DNA of 64,000 nucleotides from Juglans regia (Eukaryota > Streptophyta > Magnoliopsida > Fagales > Juglandaceae). The notes under the pieces were generated by a model that did not search any database, was not told the DNA's origin, and saw only the letters and a list, made by a program, of their open reading frames with translations. Below, one piece after another: positions 45,421 to 57,480 of this stretch. The stretch covers positions 33,333,250 through 33,397,249 of the forward strand of contig NC_049910.1 of assembly GCF_001411555.2 (NCBI RefSeq), in the 5' to 3' direction. Position 1 is the stretch's first letter, and each line of letters opens with the position of its first letter. Both the position numbers and the translations under genes were made by a program.

Positions 45421-45554
45421 CCATGTCTATATACTTAACTGCTGATCATCTATAGTGATCATGATATAATTTTATTTATTGATATGATAAATATATCTTA
45501 AACCTTCAAATTATAAAATATTTTATATTTTGTACCCAAAACTATTAAAATTAG
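45421..45554. other. Spacer between MITEs
   Basis: Nothing recognised. Confidence 0.5.
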
Positions 45555-45725
45555 AGAAATAATATTTACAATCGTGAGTATATAAATGCCGTATAGTCGT
45601 TTTAAAAAAAGTAAATAAATATGAGACTCATATGAAAAGAAATTAATTTTTTAATAGTAAATCTTACTTTTTTTTTAAATAATTATACGACACTTGTACA
45701 CTCCACAATTATTCATAGAATTAGT
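45555..45725. repeat. Foldback MITE, family B
   Basis: GAGAAATAATATTTACAATCG at the left, CACAATTATTCATAGAATTAG at the right. AGTCGTTTTAAAAAAAGTAA pairs with TTTTTTTTAAATAATTATACGAC. Confidence 0.8.
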
Positions 45726-45924
45726 CTTAAAACTAACACACGGGATTGTGTTACAATACCAACTTTTTTTTATTCATCGCATATGTCATGATTTAATTAA
45801 TTGGGGCACTGGACCAGTGCCCCCGTGATTGCGATAGGACTCCTGATAGTAAATTAAATTCTCCTATGGGCATCGGGGCTGGGGCAACAAAATTAAAATC
45901 TCCTTTATTTTTATAGATGAAATG

Positions 45925-46085
45925 ATAGATGAGATAAATTAAAATTAAAGTTAAAAATTAAATAAAATATTTTTAAAATATTTTTTTAATATTATTTTTA
46001 AGATTTAAAAAAATTTAATTTTTTATTTTATTTTATATAAAAATTTAAAAAAATTATAATAATGAGATAAAATGAATCAAAGTAA
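45925..46085. repeat. Family A-like MITE just upstream of the bL36m promoter
   Basis: GATGAAATGATAGATGAGAT and AATGAGATAAAATGAATC patches surround an AAAATATTTTTTTAATATTATT core. It ends about 75 bp before the paired TGGGCC motifs. Confidence 0.6.
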
Positions 46086-46161
46086 TTGTGAAAACCCCAA
46101 GTTAGTCTTGAACCTCATCCCATCTCGCTAACTATTTGCCCATTGGTCTGTGACTCTGTGC

Positions 46162-46179
46162 TGGGCCAGACCCGGCCCA
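46162..46179. promoter_or_regulatory. Paired site II-type elements of the bL36m promoter
   Basis: TGGGCC at 46162-46167 and its inverted form GGCCCA at 46174-46179. TGGGCY (site II) motifs are typical of plant genes for ribosomal and mitochondrial proteins, where TCP factors bind. Confidence 0.65.
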
Positions 46180-46199
46180 AGTCTCCTAGTTTCAACTGT

Positions 46200-46295
46200 T
46201 GAAACTGACCCGCACCGTCTCCCTATACACCGAGCACAGAAGCCGTAGTCCGAGAAGACATTGTTCTGAGCAAAACGCCTGCCCCCACCAAACAG
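46200..46295 (+). other. Non-coding first exon of the bL36m gene (approximate start)
   Basis: GC-richer leader sequence ends CCACCAAACAG followed by GTATTTATC, a good splice donor. The intron would run from 46296 to 47724, ending TTTTGATCTTCAG just before the coding exon. The transcription start is not known, so the left edge is approximate. Confidence 0.55.
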
Positions 46296-47444
46296 GTATT
46301 TATCTTTCCATCTTCTCCTCCATTTTCTAATCGCTTAAGGTTTCGAAGAACCGTCGGGGGGTTTCTGTAATTATGAACTATAATTATTTACTGGTTTCTC
46401 TGTCATGCGACTGGCTAATGAGGTTTGCAAGTAATTTGATTGAGAGTGTCTTTTCTGTGCGTAGATTTGAGTGTGATTGCGGAATTTAAGGGGAAATATT
46501 GGTTCTTTTTGGGTACCGTTTGTTTCGGCGGAAGAATTGCCCCTTTATCGCTTATGTTTGTTTGTCTTTTTTTTTTTCGCCTTTTAATTTTACTTTGTGG
46601 CACCCCATGTGTGCTTCCTCTGCAAAATTTGCTTCTGGTTTATGTGTAAAAAAGTAACTGTGTAGGTAAAGGACCGCATGTGATTAATACGAACTTGGTC
46701 TTGAACTGATGGGAATGTAGAAACAATGTAGTACTACATGTTCTTAATACTTCACTAAAATAAGGTTAGTGAAGTTTGTATGTTTCGAAGATCACCTTGA
46801 TGGTAATTGATCTTGATTTAGAGTTCTATGCGGTTTCCTAGAAAAACAAAATTAAAATTCTATGCAGTGATAGGGTTTGGGCAGCCACAAATATGTGCCA
46901 ATTTGTATGTAAATTGTAATATAATCTTTAGGTTTAACATATTTTCTTCCCGTGTATTTTCTCCCTTCCTTTTTATATCTGAAAGCAAGTGGAAACATCC
47001 CACACCATATTCCAAGATCCATGGTGTAGACACAGCCGTTGGATGCGCTCTGGGTATCGTTGAGCAGGCTGCTTCTTGGGTTAATGATTTTTGGATTTTT
47101 GACTATGTGGTTAGAGATGTGCATTTACTGTTTTTCACAATCCCCTCTTCACTGTAAGAAAATGACCAAGTTTTAAGAAGTGAAAGCTTTGGTGCTTCGG
47201 AGATCAGTGGATGAGCTTTAATTTTTCTTCATTAAAACCCTATTTCTTTGGGTGGTTACTCATATTTGTGGTACTAATCTCCAAAATCAGCATTTCTTCT
47301 TTCTTTCTTTTCTGATGTTTAGACACATCTATTGTGTTTTGTGCTTGGATAGCACTACTTTTTGAGATTGAATAAATTACATTGACTTATAAAAAAGAAG
47401 TGAATGCAAACCTTTTTGTGATATCAACTATTGTCGGAAAAGGT

Positions 47445-47473
47445 CCCCCCCCCCCCCCCCCAAAAAAAAAAAA
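47445..47473. repeat. Homopolymer pair C17-A12
   Basis: Seventeen C are followed by twelve A inside the 5'UTR intron. Such runs are prone to slippage and sequencing error. Confidence 0.9.
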
Positions 47474-47729
47474 TGATGGTCTTCTACCAATGTAATCCAT
47501 TTAATTTTTTTTATTATTATTATGGAGCCATTTTTCGTAATTCATATGGTGCTTCCTTTCTTCCTATATAATATATATTGTTCTTTGATGGTTTTTAGCA
47601 TCCTACTTATTATGATATAGGTTGATCGCTTTGCTAGATACATGTAACTCTATTAAGTCGCGTAACTCTATTAAATCACAACTTGTTGTTTTACATTTGA
47701 TGGCATCTTAGTTTTGATCTTCAGTAGCA

Positions 47730-47900
47730 ATGAAGGTGCGGTCATCAGTTAAGAAGATGTGTGAATTTTGCAAGACAGTCAAACGCCGTGGCCGTGTTTA
47801 TGTACTATGCACAGCTAACCCCAAGCATAAGCAACGACAAGGCCTGTCAACATTTGCATATGAAGGCTCATCTGATCCTACGTATGCATCTTTTATTTCA

Positions 47901-47942
<42 letters not shown>

Positions 47943-48425
47943 CATGATTTTCCCCTTTTTTCTTTATGTTGATGCAATAATGATGGGGAACATAAGTTCC
48001 TCATAAAAAATGACATTAACATATATATATATATATATATTGCCTCAATACTTATAAAAAAAAATATATTGCCTCAATATGCTCAAAGTTTTCAGCATTG
48101 TCAAAGTATGAACCTATATGTCTGCCATATCTGCATCAATATGAAACCTTTACTCATTTGCTGGATGGGCCGGCCACTTTGCTTGATGGAAATGAAGTTG
48201 CCACCTATTTTGAATTATTATCCAATGAGTTGCGGCACTAGCACAAATTATGAACTGTTTATTTTAATTTTCAGGTCTTCAGACACGAGTGCCAAACTGG
48301 AGAGTTTGCCTAGTCACAACCTCCGGGCTGGTCTGGCTTCTCTTATACCCAGAAAGCAGGAGCCTTTAATAATGTATGGATGGAGGGCAAGCCTAGCATC
48401 CATCCTGTTCAAAAAGGTCAATTAG
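47730..48425 (+). CDS. Mitochondrial large-subunit ribosomal protein bL36 (100 aa, two coding exons)
   Basis: Coding exons 47730-47881 and 48275-48425; intron 47882-48274 (GTATGC .. TTTCAG). The junction codon AC/G keeps the frame. Residues 1-37 ([20 protein letters not shown], then [18 protein letters not shown]) are the bacterial-type bL36 core. The zinc ligands are visible as C11, C14, C27 and H33 (C-X2-C-X12-C-X5-H). The residues beyond 38 are a plant-specific extension ending in [17 protein letters not shown]. This matches the plant mitochondrial L36 type (Arabidopsis At5g20180, as I recall it), not the short plastid-encoded L36. No separate transit peptide precedes the core, as in that gene. 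The CT repeat at 47908-47938 and (TA)n at 48020-48041 lie in the intron. Confidence 0.92.
47908..47938. repeat. (TC)n microsatellite in the bL36m intron
   Basis: About 15 TC units close to the donor side of the coding intron. Confidence 0.9.
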
Positions 48426-49049
48426 CATCCTCCTACTCGAAAGGGTGAGAATGATTTAGGACAGAAAGTTTGATAATGAATTGATTTTTGCCTAGTTACT
48501 CATAAAAAACGAAGTGATTTTTTCCTCGTTGAATCTTGTTTTGTGCTGTTATCTCCGTTGTGCATCTCTTGACCCTTTTTTGGTATTCTGTTTAATTCCG
48601 ATGCCATATTGGGGAATGGTGAGTTGGGTAAACAAGAAGGCCAGAAAATACAGATAACAATTTTTTCCTTTAACCTCGTTGGTATTTCCCCCCCCTCCAA
48701 ATTTTTGCCTTCTTGCTACTCATGATTTGGAATCCCATGATTGTGGAGAAGAAATGTTGGCCGAGATGAGGGGTCTGTTTTCTTCTGACCTCTCTGTGGA
48801 AGGGAGAGGAGGTAGTTTCCAAGCCAGGAAGTATTCTCCAGTTCAATGAAGTTAGAGAATTATATTCTACTTGCATCTTGTCATCCTCAGTTACATTTGT
48901 TGATGTAATACATTTTAAATAGTTGTTCATTTAAGTAATAGAAATACAAAACCATTTAAAATATACCACATCATAAATAGGTTATTTATATTAAATTTTA
49001 TGATTTTATCTACAATTTTTTACTATTATGTTCTGCATTTATATAAAGA
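48426..49049. other. 3' flank of the bL36m gene
   Basis: Probable 3'UTR, then no recognised coding sequence. The - frames 48500-48930 show no domain. Confidence 0.5.
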
Positions 49050-49160
49050 ATAATGATAAGAGTTACTACTCTACTACTACCTATCTACTACTCTTTTTGT
49101 ATTTGATTTTTTTTTTTTAATTTTTTTTACTTAATGATTAAGGAAGTGAGTATTAGTAAA
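49050..49160. repeat. Half of a family E MITE
   Basis: GATAAGAGTTACTACTCTAC and CTTAATGATTAAGGAAGT match the left half of 45190-45420. The right half is missing. Confidence 0.55.
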
Positions 49161-50389
49161 GTTAATATCTTTATATAATTTATATATATGGGATCATATG
49201 TCATGATAACTAAATTGATATTCTATTTAAACAACATGTATTGCATTAAGAATATGAGTCATTATTGTTTTGTTGAACTTAAAATTATTTTCAGTGTAAA
49301 ATTAAAAAATATTATCATATGAAATAATAGATTCTATATGGCTTATATGATTTGAGACAGATTTATATTGAGTATAGCTTATTTAATATTCAAGATTAAA
49401 GTTTTGTTCGACCTTGATTCATTTAATGTTTAAGATTATTTTATTTTTCAGTCTTGATTTTTTTGTTAAATTATATTTAAGATTATATTTAAGTTTTGTT
49501 CGAATGCAAATTGTTCATTAGGGGCAAGGATATTGAGTGCTGATACATTTACGGGCTGGCAGTCACAAGAAATCCATGGTTCATAACTTCATTGCACTGT
49601 TCATTGCACTGTTCATTGCATTGTGTATCGACTTATTATAATTATAGTATATACTATTAATTACAATATTTATCCGAGACAACCCACGAAAATAAGTTTT
49701 TATTTTCTGTTGAGTAATAGTTCTAGTATGTCTAAGGTGCGGTTTGCAATCATGACCTAAACTCAATTTTGACAATCAAATCATAAATGTATTATTTTTT
49801 TGTATCCAAAAATTCTAAATTACTCCTAACAATGTTCAAAAATACAACGTAACAATATTAAATTAAGAAACCTAGAAAAGAAGTTACCCAAAAAATGTAA
49901 ACCAAAAGAAAAATAGTTAAGAGGAGAAAATTTATTTATAACTTTCAAGAGTCCGGGGCACGAAATTAAAGTTTATTCTGGAAGAGGTCCAAAAAGTTGT
50001 CTTGGAGAGGTTTTCGACATAAAAAAAATATATTTATAAATATTAATTTTTTATGGTTCTAAATCCCTCGGTAGTTTAAGAGAGTTATTTGAATTTTCTT
50101 CTAAAATATAATTAAGAAAAGAGATGCAAGCATTTCTTTGCAAAATATCCATTCTAATGGCTCCATTACCATGTTGCTGTTATTCAATTACTGTTAAATT
50201 AAAATGTCCACTGTGAGAAAAATGAAAAACATTCTTCTAAATATTATTTATAATTAAGTAAACAGAAATAATATATATAAACTTTCCACTTTTTTATTAT
50301 ATGTATTTTGAGTTTGAGATTTTTTTCTAATTTTTTTATTAGATTGTTTTTAAATATATAATTTAAAGAAACCTATACTTATGCTTAAT
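49161..50389. other. AT-rich intergenic stretch with 12-bp minisatellite
   Basis: TTCATTGCACTG is repeated three times at 49588-49623, the last with one change. No gene seen. Confidence 0.55.
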
Positions 50390-50929
50390 TTGGATACTAA
50401 GATATTTTAGGTATTCTGATAATAATTTATTATTATTTTTTATTACTATTTAACATTATATTATTATTTTTTTACTTTTTTTTACAAAATATCTGAAATA
50501 TGTCACTGTTCAAATGAATCTTACTATATATATATATATATATATATATATTTTTATGATAAAAAGGTTGTTGAGAATAATAATTAAAGAAAATGATTAC
50601 ACAGATAATTATAGTAAAGAATGGGGTCCATTACTTTTGTCACTGTTCATCACCCCAATCATCCAGTGGGCAAGAAAGTGGCAGAGGCGCAGCCACTTCG
50701 AAAGTGTGAAATCTGAAAAATCACCCAATCAATGCCCTGATAATCCCATATCCGCGGGAATTCAGCTTTCTGATTCTCGATAAATAAACGTAGAAAGAAA
50801 AATCACGAATATTTTGGATTTTGATTCGATTTTTGTTTTCTTACTACCATTTTAGAATCTAGGGTTGCCTCTGTTGGTTTTCTTGGAATCATGTCTAACT
50901 GCTGAGTTTTGCTTTGATTTTTGGCGATT
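50390..50929. other. Upstream region of the DUF4050 gene
   Basis: Contains a MITE-like AT segment (50390-50520) with GATACTAAGATATTTTAGG, and a (TA)n at 50525-50551. TCGATAAATAAACG near 50777 could be a TATA-like element. The 5'UTR would begin soon after it. Confidence 0.5.
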
Positions 50930-53461
50930 ATGGTGACGATAAATAGCTCGATCGCTGCTTGGATCAGTCACTTTCTTGCTTGCATGGGGTAAGTCCTAGG
51001 TTTCGAGCCCTAATTGCTGATAATCAGTTTTATTCGGATTGGATTTGATATTTGGAAGTACTTTTCTTGCCTTTTTGGGTGTCTTTAATTGCTGCCATTT
51101 TTGTTCCCAAAAAGCAAGGAGAGTACTTCAGTTAGGGATGTTTCTGCTATTAATGTTAAGTTTTGGCTTTCAACCTTTTTTTCAAAAAACAAAAAATGGC
51201 CCTTTTTGGAATGACCGTTGACTTGTTTGTTCCCGATCTTATATCTTTTTTTTGGTTAGCACGTTGTATTTGTCTCTATTAATAGTAATCTGATCCTTTT
51301 TTTTCCAAGTAGAGTATTCAAAGTTCAAGTCATCAAGGCAATATAAAGTTTTACTTCGTCCATATATGTATGCAAGTATGTCTGTATGTGAGTTGCATCT
51401 AGTCATCTCTAATTAACTTTTCATGGATGAGCATGCTTACAAAATTGGCGTTGGATTACATTGCCTCCTCGTACCCATTATGCACCAAAATATCAAGATG
51501 GTTGGAGATTAAAAACCAATCCCATCTATAAAGTATACAAATTTAGTTAGATATATATATATATATATAGTAAAAATACTGCTCATGTCTGATCATTCAA
51601 AAAGACCAGCTAAGCATCATTGGCTTTGCAAGCAAAAGTTCCTAGATTCATGGAGATATAGAACATCATATGAGCTACCATGCTTGCATATCCACCAGTT
51701 GAGTCTCCACTAATTGTTCCAATAATTACATATCTGATTTGACCTATGGACAAACATCACGAGCAGCGTCGCTGCTTGAAGCCTTCATCGGCAAGAAGGG
51801 GTCATTTGCTTTCTGGCCATCACAGTTCTAGTTGCTGGTTGGGCCAGTTTGATTGGCCGGTCTGCTCTGCTTTTAAACATTAGAAAGATAAGAAAACTAA
51901 GTGAGTGTATAGATGATAAATTTACTCACGGAGAGACTAGTTGAAACTGAATGAAGAAATCAAAGCTGCATTAGGTCATTGGCCATCACATGGGAAAAAT
52001 GGTTGAGAAACTGCACCTGAAGTTATTTTTGTATATTGCCCCTGATAATTGTGAATCAGGTTTGATGGCACACTGTTGATACTGTATCTGGACTTCACAA
52101 CTGTTGAACTTGAATTCTTTTACTCCTAATTGTGAAAAGGAAAAGGGAATAAATGTTAATGAGTACTACTTATACCGGTTCAAGTGCTGACACTTACTGA
52201 TCTGGCCTTAATGCTGTATTATTTTGGCTGTGCTGCATTTATTGTATACGTGGTTTAACTTGGTTTGTAACAGAACAGTGGTTGCTTTGGATGTTGTACT
52301 GGACCCACACCAATTATTGCTGTTGATGAGCCATCAAAGGGGCTAAAAATTCAGGGGCGCATGGTGAGAAAACCTAGTATATCGGATGATTTTTGGAGTA
52401 CCAGCACATATGATCTGGATAACTGCACTGTTCAGTCTCTAAAAAGCATCTCATCTATCAGCACATCAAACCAAAATCTCAATTGTGACAGTGGCATTGG
52501 TAGCACAAGCAGCAATTCTGACTTTGTAAATCATGGCAAGCTTTCTTACATTATTTCTTTCTTTCCTGCTTTATTTACTGAGACAAATATGGTTGTTTCT
52601 ATATGGAGCCATCTAGCATATTTTGATCACCCGTTTTGGTGAGTTATGTTCATGATTTATGGGTTTATGGCTTGTACTTCCTGTTTAGTGCAATTTGGGT
52701 TTGTGAGACAATATCAATAACGTGTACATTTTGCCCATTGCAGGTCTTCTTCTCTGGAATCAAACCAGGCTTCAATGGATTGGAAGTAGCAGGTTCAGAG
52801 ATCAGTCGCATCAAAGTCGGGAACCCAGATTAAGGTGTCTTACTTGTGTCTTTTATGATGGGTTCATTACTTGTAATCCTGTGTCAACCATCCAGCAAGT
52901 TAATAGATTAACCACTACTATTTCCCATCTACTAAAATCAAAGCCATCACCTTTTAAATGGTTTCTTAAATCATTGTGCTTTTTATGCTTTTTAATGAGT
53001 AATGATAGTAGTTCCTTTTGATTTCCACACTTTTTGAAATGAAGGATCAGTAATGATCAATATGTGATGGGAACCAAGGTGGGCCTATTGTGGGTTCAAG
53101 GGATTCCATTCCTGTCGGTTCATATCAATATATATTTTCATAATTTCATTAAGAAAGGAGAAATCATATGGAGGGGTGATTATAAACACATGTATCTGGC
53201 TAGAATCCCCATTACTCACGTCATGACTTGTTGTATCTTTCAGTTGGAATGCAAGCTATGAAAGTTTGCTTGGGACCAAACAGTCTTTACCCCAGCCCAT
53301 TCCTCTATCTGTAAGTGTGCTGTGTAATTTGGTAATCTTGCTTTATGTTGTTGGATTAATTTGCTAATTTCACATTCTGATATGCGTTTATAAAATTTAA
53401 TTGATAGGAGATGATAGAGTTTCTTGTTGATGTATGGGAGCAGGAAGGGCTGTATGATTAA
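50930..53461 (+). CDS. DUF4050 / Gag1-like clamp family protein, five exons (157 or 175 aa)
   Basis: Exons 50930-50988, 52279-52535, 52744-52834, 53244-53310 and 53408-53461. All junctions keep one frame. The family signature is clear: [87 protein letters not shown] and the C-terminal [17 protein letters not shown]. Two in-frame starts exist: 50930, or 50984. The latter gives MGGCFGCC, a consensus-like N-myristoylation and S-acylation start that matches how family members begin, as I recall them. I prefer 50984 (157 aa). Intron 2 uses a GC donor (GCAAGC at 52536); the others are GT-AG. The role of these small plant proteins is not established. Confidence 0.88.
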
Positions 53462-53571
53462 GTGTATTCGTATCAAGATAAGAGTCTTTTGTATATAGTT
53501 GAGGGCTAAGGAGGAACAAAAGGATCGAACACATTTTTCTGTTTCACTTGTAATACAACACACTAATGACA

Positions 53572-53619
<48 letters not shown>

Positions 53620-53760
53620 CCCCTCTGTATATGCTTTATTGGACATGCCCTTTTACCATATTCAAACTGAACATAGATGCAAGTGTGTACATAAAATACA
53701 TAAACTTGCTGTTCTCTTCTTCTTGTTGTTGGGTTGTTATGGTCATTCTTTCTCGTTTTA
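53462..53760 (+). other. 3'UTR of the DUF4050 gene with (CT)n
   Basis: A perfect (CT)n of about 22 units lies at 53574-53617, about 115 bp past the stop codon. The end of the transcript is not fixed. The frame 53499-53963 crosses the repeat and is not called. Confidence 0.55.
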
Positions 53761-54394
53761 TTTATAAGAAAATTAAACTATATGTTGTTATATCTGTCGG
53801 ATTGACTGTTGCGTATACGAGTGTGGTGCATCCACAAAGAGTTAGATGTGCTGGGCACGCACCCTCAGAAGAACATTGTAATATTGGATACAATGTTGTG
53901 CCTAATCAAGGCACAACAAGGCATCAATTGTCGGTTAGTGTGAATACACCGAACATGGCCTGACCTTGTGATATGCCGGGAAGGAGCCTAAAGCTTATAT
54001 GTTCTTTATCGATGTTCTTCTATAGGGCTGGTTTGTGATTCATGCACACAAGGACTTTGTTACATGTGGTTCAAGTATGTTAGGTTGCTTTTCCAATTAC
54101 TTATGGAGAGCATGAAGTTTCCATCCTGCCGTCGAACTACATCCAGGGAGATGTTGTCCCTAGGACTCTCAAGCTTCCAACTCAATTTGGGATTGTTTCA
54201 AGAATAACGGTACTAGTCTTCAACTTGAAATTTTCTTCCTTGGCCATTTATACTTTGCTTATCTGGGGGGCTTTTTAACACCTTTCTAATTATGTCAACC
54301 GCCAAAATGAAAAATCAATCAACTGGAGTGAGGAGATAATAAGATTCAGATTAAAAAAATAGCATTTCTCATTATTCAACCCTGGGTTGTGAGG
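53761..54394. other. No recognised gene
   Basis: Moderate-GC sequence at 53800-54200 may be a decayed element, but I cannot name it. Confidence 0.4.
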
Positions 54395-54840
54395 ACTATA
54401 TATGGCTTATCATCGAGGGCTGCTTTACATGAAAAGAACGATAAAGAAGTGCTATGTCTAGCGCCGTAAATAAACACGACAAGTCGTCTAAGATCGGATT
54501 GGTCAAACTCGAAAGTGACTTGATTCGTTTAATAAATGAGTTGTTAACTTGATCATGAATACAAAAACGATACAGCTCATACAAAACTTGGTTGGACCCG
54601 TAAAAGTTCATATAAACTCAAATAATTTTATATATATTGTTTTTTACAGTATTATCTTTATATGTATAATGAAAATATTTAAAATACTCAGAGATTAGTG
54701 TTAGTAATGTTCCTAATACTACACGTTACTTGAGTCCCCCTCAAATATTTAACAAGCTGTTCATGAACATAAAATCTAACTCGTTTTACACCCATTACTC
54801 ACTCGAACTCGACTCGTTTACATTCCATTTATGGGACTTT
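54395..54840. repeat. Probable hAT-type non-autonomous element rich in ACTCG words
   Basis: AAACTCGAAAGTGACTTG, TGAGTTGTTAACTTGATCATG, CAAGCTGTTCATGAACATAA and ACTCGAACTCGACTCGTTTA lie in facing arrangement. This resembles elements with GAGCTCG/TTCGGCTCG ends. Borders not defined. Confidence 0.45.
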
Positions 54841-55984
54841 TACACATGCAGAGATAAAGAGAGGGAGAGAGATGTTGAATTAGAAGCACATCAAATAGTA
54901 TTGGCTCTTTCAGATTCAGTGAAACATATTAGGTGGTTGGTTGTTGCGATGTTTTCATGATGAAAAACATATGCCTCTTTTTAAGCAAAATCTTTGCATT
55001 TGTCCCTCCATTTGTGAGGTGATGGGTCTAGAAGATTTAGAATTCAAAGAATCCATATGGTTCACCAAATGAATGATCTTGATAAAATAATTATCAATTA
55101 TTAAAAGCTTTCCCATCATTCAAAAATAAATAAATAAATAAAAAAGAAAATGGTGTTGAAATTTCTATATTTGTAAGTCAATTTTGTTCGACTTGTTTTA
55201 ACCCCTTGTTCTGTCCTCTCCTTCCTTTTGTTTTGAAGGCTGTTTATAGTCAATGTGGTATCAAAAACAGATAAGCATAATGACTCACAAGTAGTGGCCT
55301 TACATGATTTTTCTTAGCATTTTTCACACAATATATGAGCGAATATCTTATGAAATTCTTGTCCGAATTGTAGAGTTTAAAACAAGAAAGAGGTATATAT
55401 ATATATATATATATATATAAAGTGAATCTAATTAGAAGAAGATCATTCCAAGGGAGGAAACCCATTTCCAGAACCAGGTTTTATTTTACTAAAAACAAAA
55501 ATCAGCCCGCCCTCCATAATTTCTGCATTAGTTTGCAAAAGCTACAAAGAATAAATGGTAAAATAAAAATAGATACATGCGCGCGCGCAGATAGATCAGA
55601 GACCTTCTAATTCACATCCCCATTCAATGGATCATATTCCTAACACTACAATACAAAAAATCTAAAGCTTGAATAGTAGTAGAGCGAAAAGACCAACTTT
55701 TGTTTGTATATGTTCCTGGCCGGCCATACCACACACGTACTCATGCACTTACTGTGAATCTGGGCTTCTTATAAATGTCCTAATTAACTTGTATTATTTT
55801 ATTTTTATCCTTTTTATTATCATGATTTTTTCCCTCGATTTGTATGCATATGAATCTATGATGGTGTTCTGCTTTAATTAGTAATTTATTGGATAGAAAG
55901 CTTTGCATAAACTATAATCCACCACCCCCACTGTCTACATAATGGACCCAAACTCTGATTAAAACAAAAATATTCTCGATATAC
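54841..55984. other. Intergenic with (AT)n at 55395-55419 and CGCGCGCG
   Basis: GCGCGCGC lies at about 55579-55588. No gene recognised. Confidence 0.5.
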
Positions 55985-56325
55985 AAAAACAATCTTATAA
56001 ATTGATTTGGTTTCATCTGATTCGTTAGATCTACTTTATAATAAGGGATCGTTTAGATAGTGAGATGAGATGAGATGTGATGGTTTTGGATGAGTTGAAT
56101 AAAATATTGTTAGAATATTATTATTATTTTCGGATTAGAAAAAGTTGAATTTTTAATTATATTTTGTATGAGAATTTGATAAACTTGTAATGATGAGATG
56201 AGATGAAACTATATATGAATCCAAACAGGGCAAAGTAACTTTATAATCTGACGAACAATATCAAACTGCATGTCAGTTTATGAAATTATTTTTATGTAAT
56301 ATTCTCTTTGTGACTAGAGTATTTC
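55985..56325. repeat. Family D MITE split by a family A MITE
   Basis: The family D arms (CAATCTTATAAATTGATTTG at the left, AAACTGCATGTCAGTTTATG at the right) are separated by a family A copy at 56046-56233 (TCGTTTAGATAGTGAGATGAG .. TGAATCCAAACAGGG). Confidence 0.8.
56046..56233. repeat. Family A MITE nested in family D
   Basis: Near full-length copy with GATGAGATGAGATGTGATGG and GATGAGATGAGATGAAAC patches and an AATATTATTATTATTTTCGG centre. Confidence 0.88.
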
Positions 56326-56929
56326 TCTAAAAAAATGAAAAACAAGAAAAAAAACAATACGCAAAATCGAAAATATAGTTTTTTAATTTTTATGTTTTAG
56401 TTTGGAGATTGTGTAAAATATAGATCCAAATATATATGTTTTTAGCCTTGTATTGCATGCACTTAATTTCTTTTCCCTGTCGCCAATTTTAGCTTCTGCC
56501 CTACCCGCCCGCCACACCTTGTACTTGTATAATTCTTAAAGGTTCTTCTTCTCCAAGTTAGCCAAGTTGCCAACTAATGTTCAATGCATGCACCTCCAAC
56601 GTCACTTCTTTTTAAGGAGCTCACCAACTTTGCCTCATACATATCCTCTAAAATGACATTCACATATCTTAATTATTATTCAAATTTAAAGACTTTTAAG
56701 TAAGAGAATATGGATATATATATATATAGTGTCTTACAATATATCTTTCTTGCAAATATAATTCTACCTGAATATTTATACAAACATGATCAATAAATAT
56801 TATATAATCAATATCATGTGTCTATCCTTTTTTCACTTTTGATTTTCCAGTTCTAATATGGATGTTGAAGGAGGCAAAAATGATATGCCCATATATACTA
56901 GGTCTAGCCCATCAAAGGGCCACCATCAC
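56326..56929. other. Intergenic, no gene seen
   Basis: A short (TA)n lies near 56715-56727. Nothing recognised. Confidence 0.5.
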
Positions 56930-57480
56930 GAAGCAAGTGAGAAGAGACAAGGAGATAACAAAGAAAAACAAATGTAAAAGAAGAAAAAGAGAGAAAAACG
57001 ATAAAGAGAGGGACCACGCAAAGAAATAGTGAAATAAAGCTGATTTCATCACCTACCACTGATAGGGTCACAATAAAAAGAGATTTGAGGAAATGGGACT
57101 TCGAGACGGTTAAGCGAAGATTACGAGAACACATAGGTCATCTTCGACTTGAGAACAAGAGTTCCAAGATATTATCTTCTCCAAAAAAGATATATCCGAC
57201 TTCCATTGTACAAAGAGAAATGAGAGACTATAAAATACTCATATTATAATAGATTTGCCCTCCAAACGACCTGTGGACGTATATCCAGTATCGAACCATA
57301 TAAATATGTGTGTCTCCATCTCTATTTACATTTTTTGTATTTATTTTCTATTCACTGTTATGAATGTACGTACGAACTATCTCATCTAGTCTTAGACTAC
57401 TTCAGTGAGCCAAGAATTACTATTTCTCCCATTCCAGTCTATTGTGTGATTTTTGACATTAACAGATATTTTTTTTTATC
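56930..57480 (+). repeat. Possible solo LTR or LTR fragment
   Basis: GCCCTCCAAACGACCTGTGGACGTA then CCAGTATCGAACCATATAAATATGTGTGTC near 57258-57320 resembles the end of a common plant LTR type (CGTGGACGTAGGC..GAACCACG). Borders and target duplication were not found. Confidence 0.4.

Noticed and set aside
47798..48022. - strand frame with Arg-Glu run
   Set aside because: It is the reverse of the (TC)n repeat in the bL36m intron.
53499..53963. 154-codon + frame downstream of the DUF4050 gene
   Set aside because: It spans the (CT)n microsatellite in the 3'UTR and has no domain.
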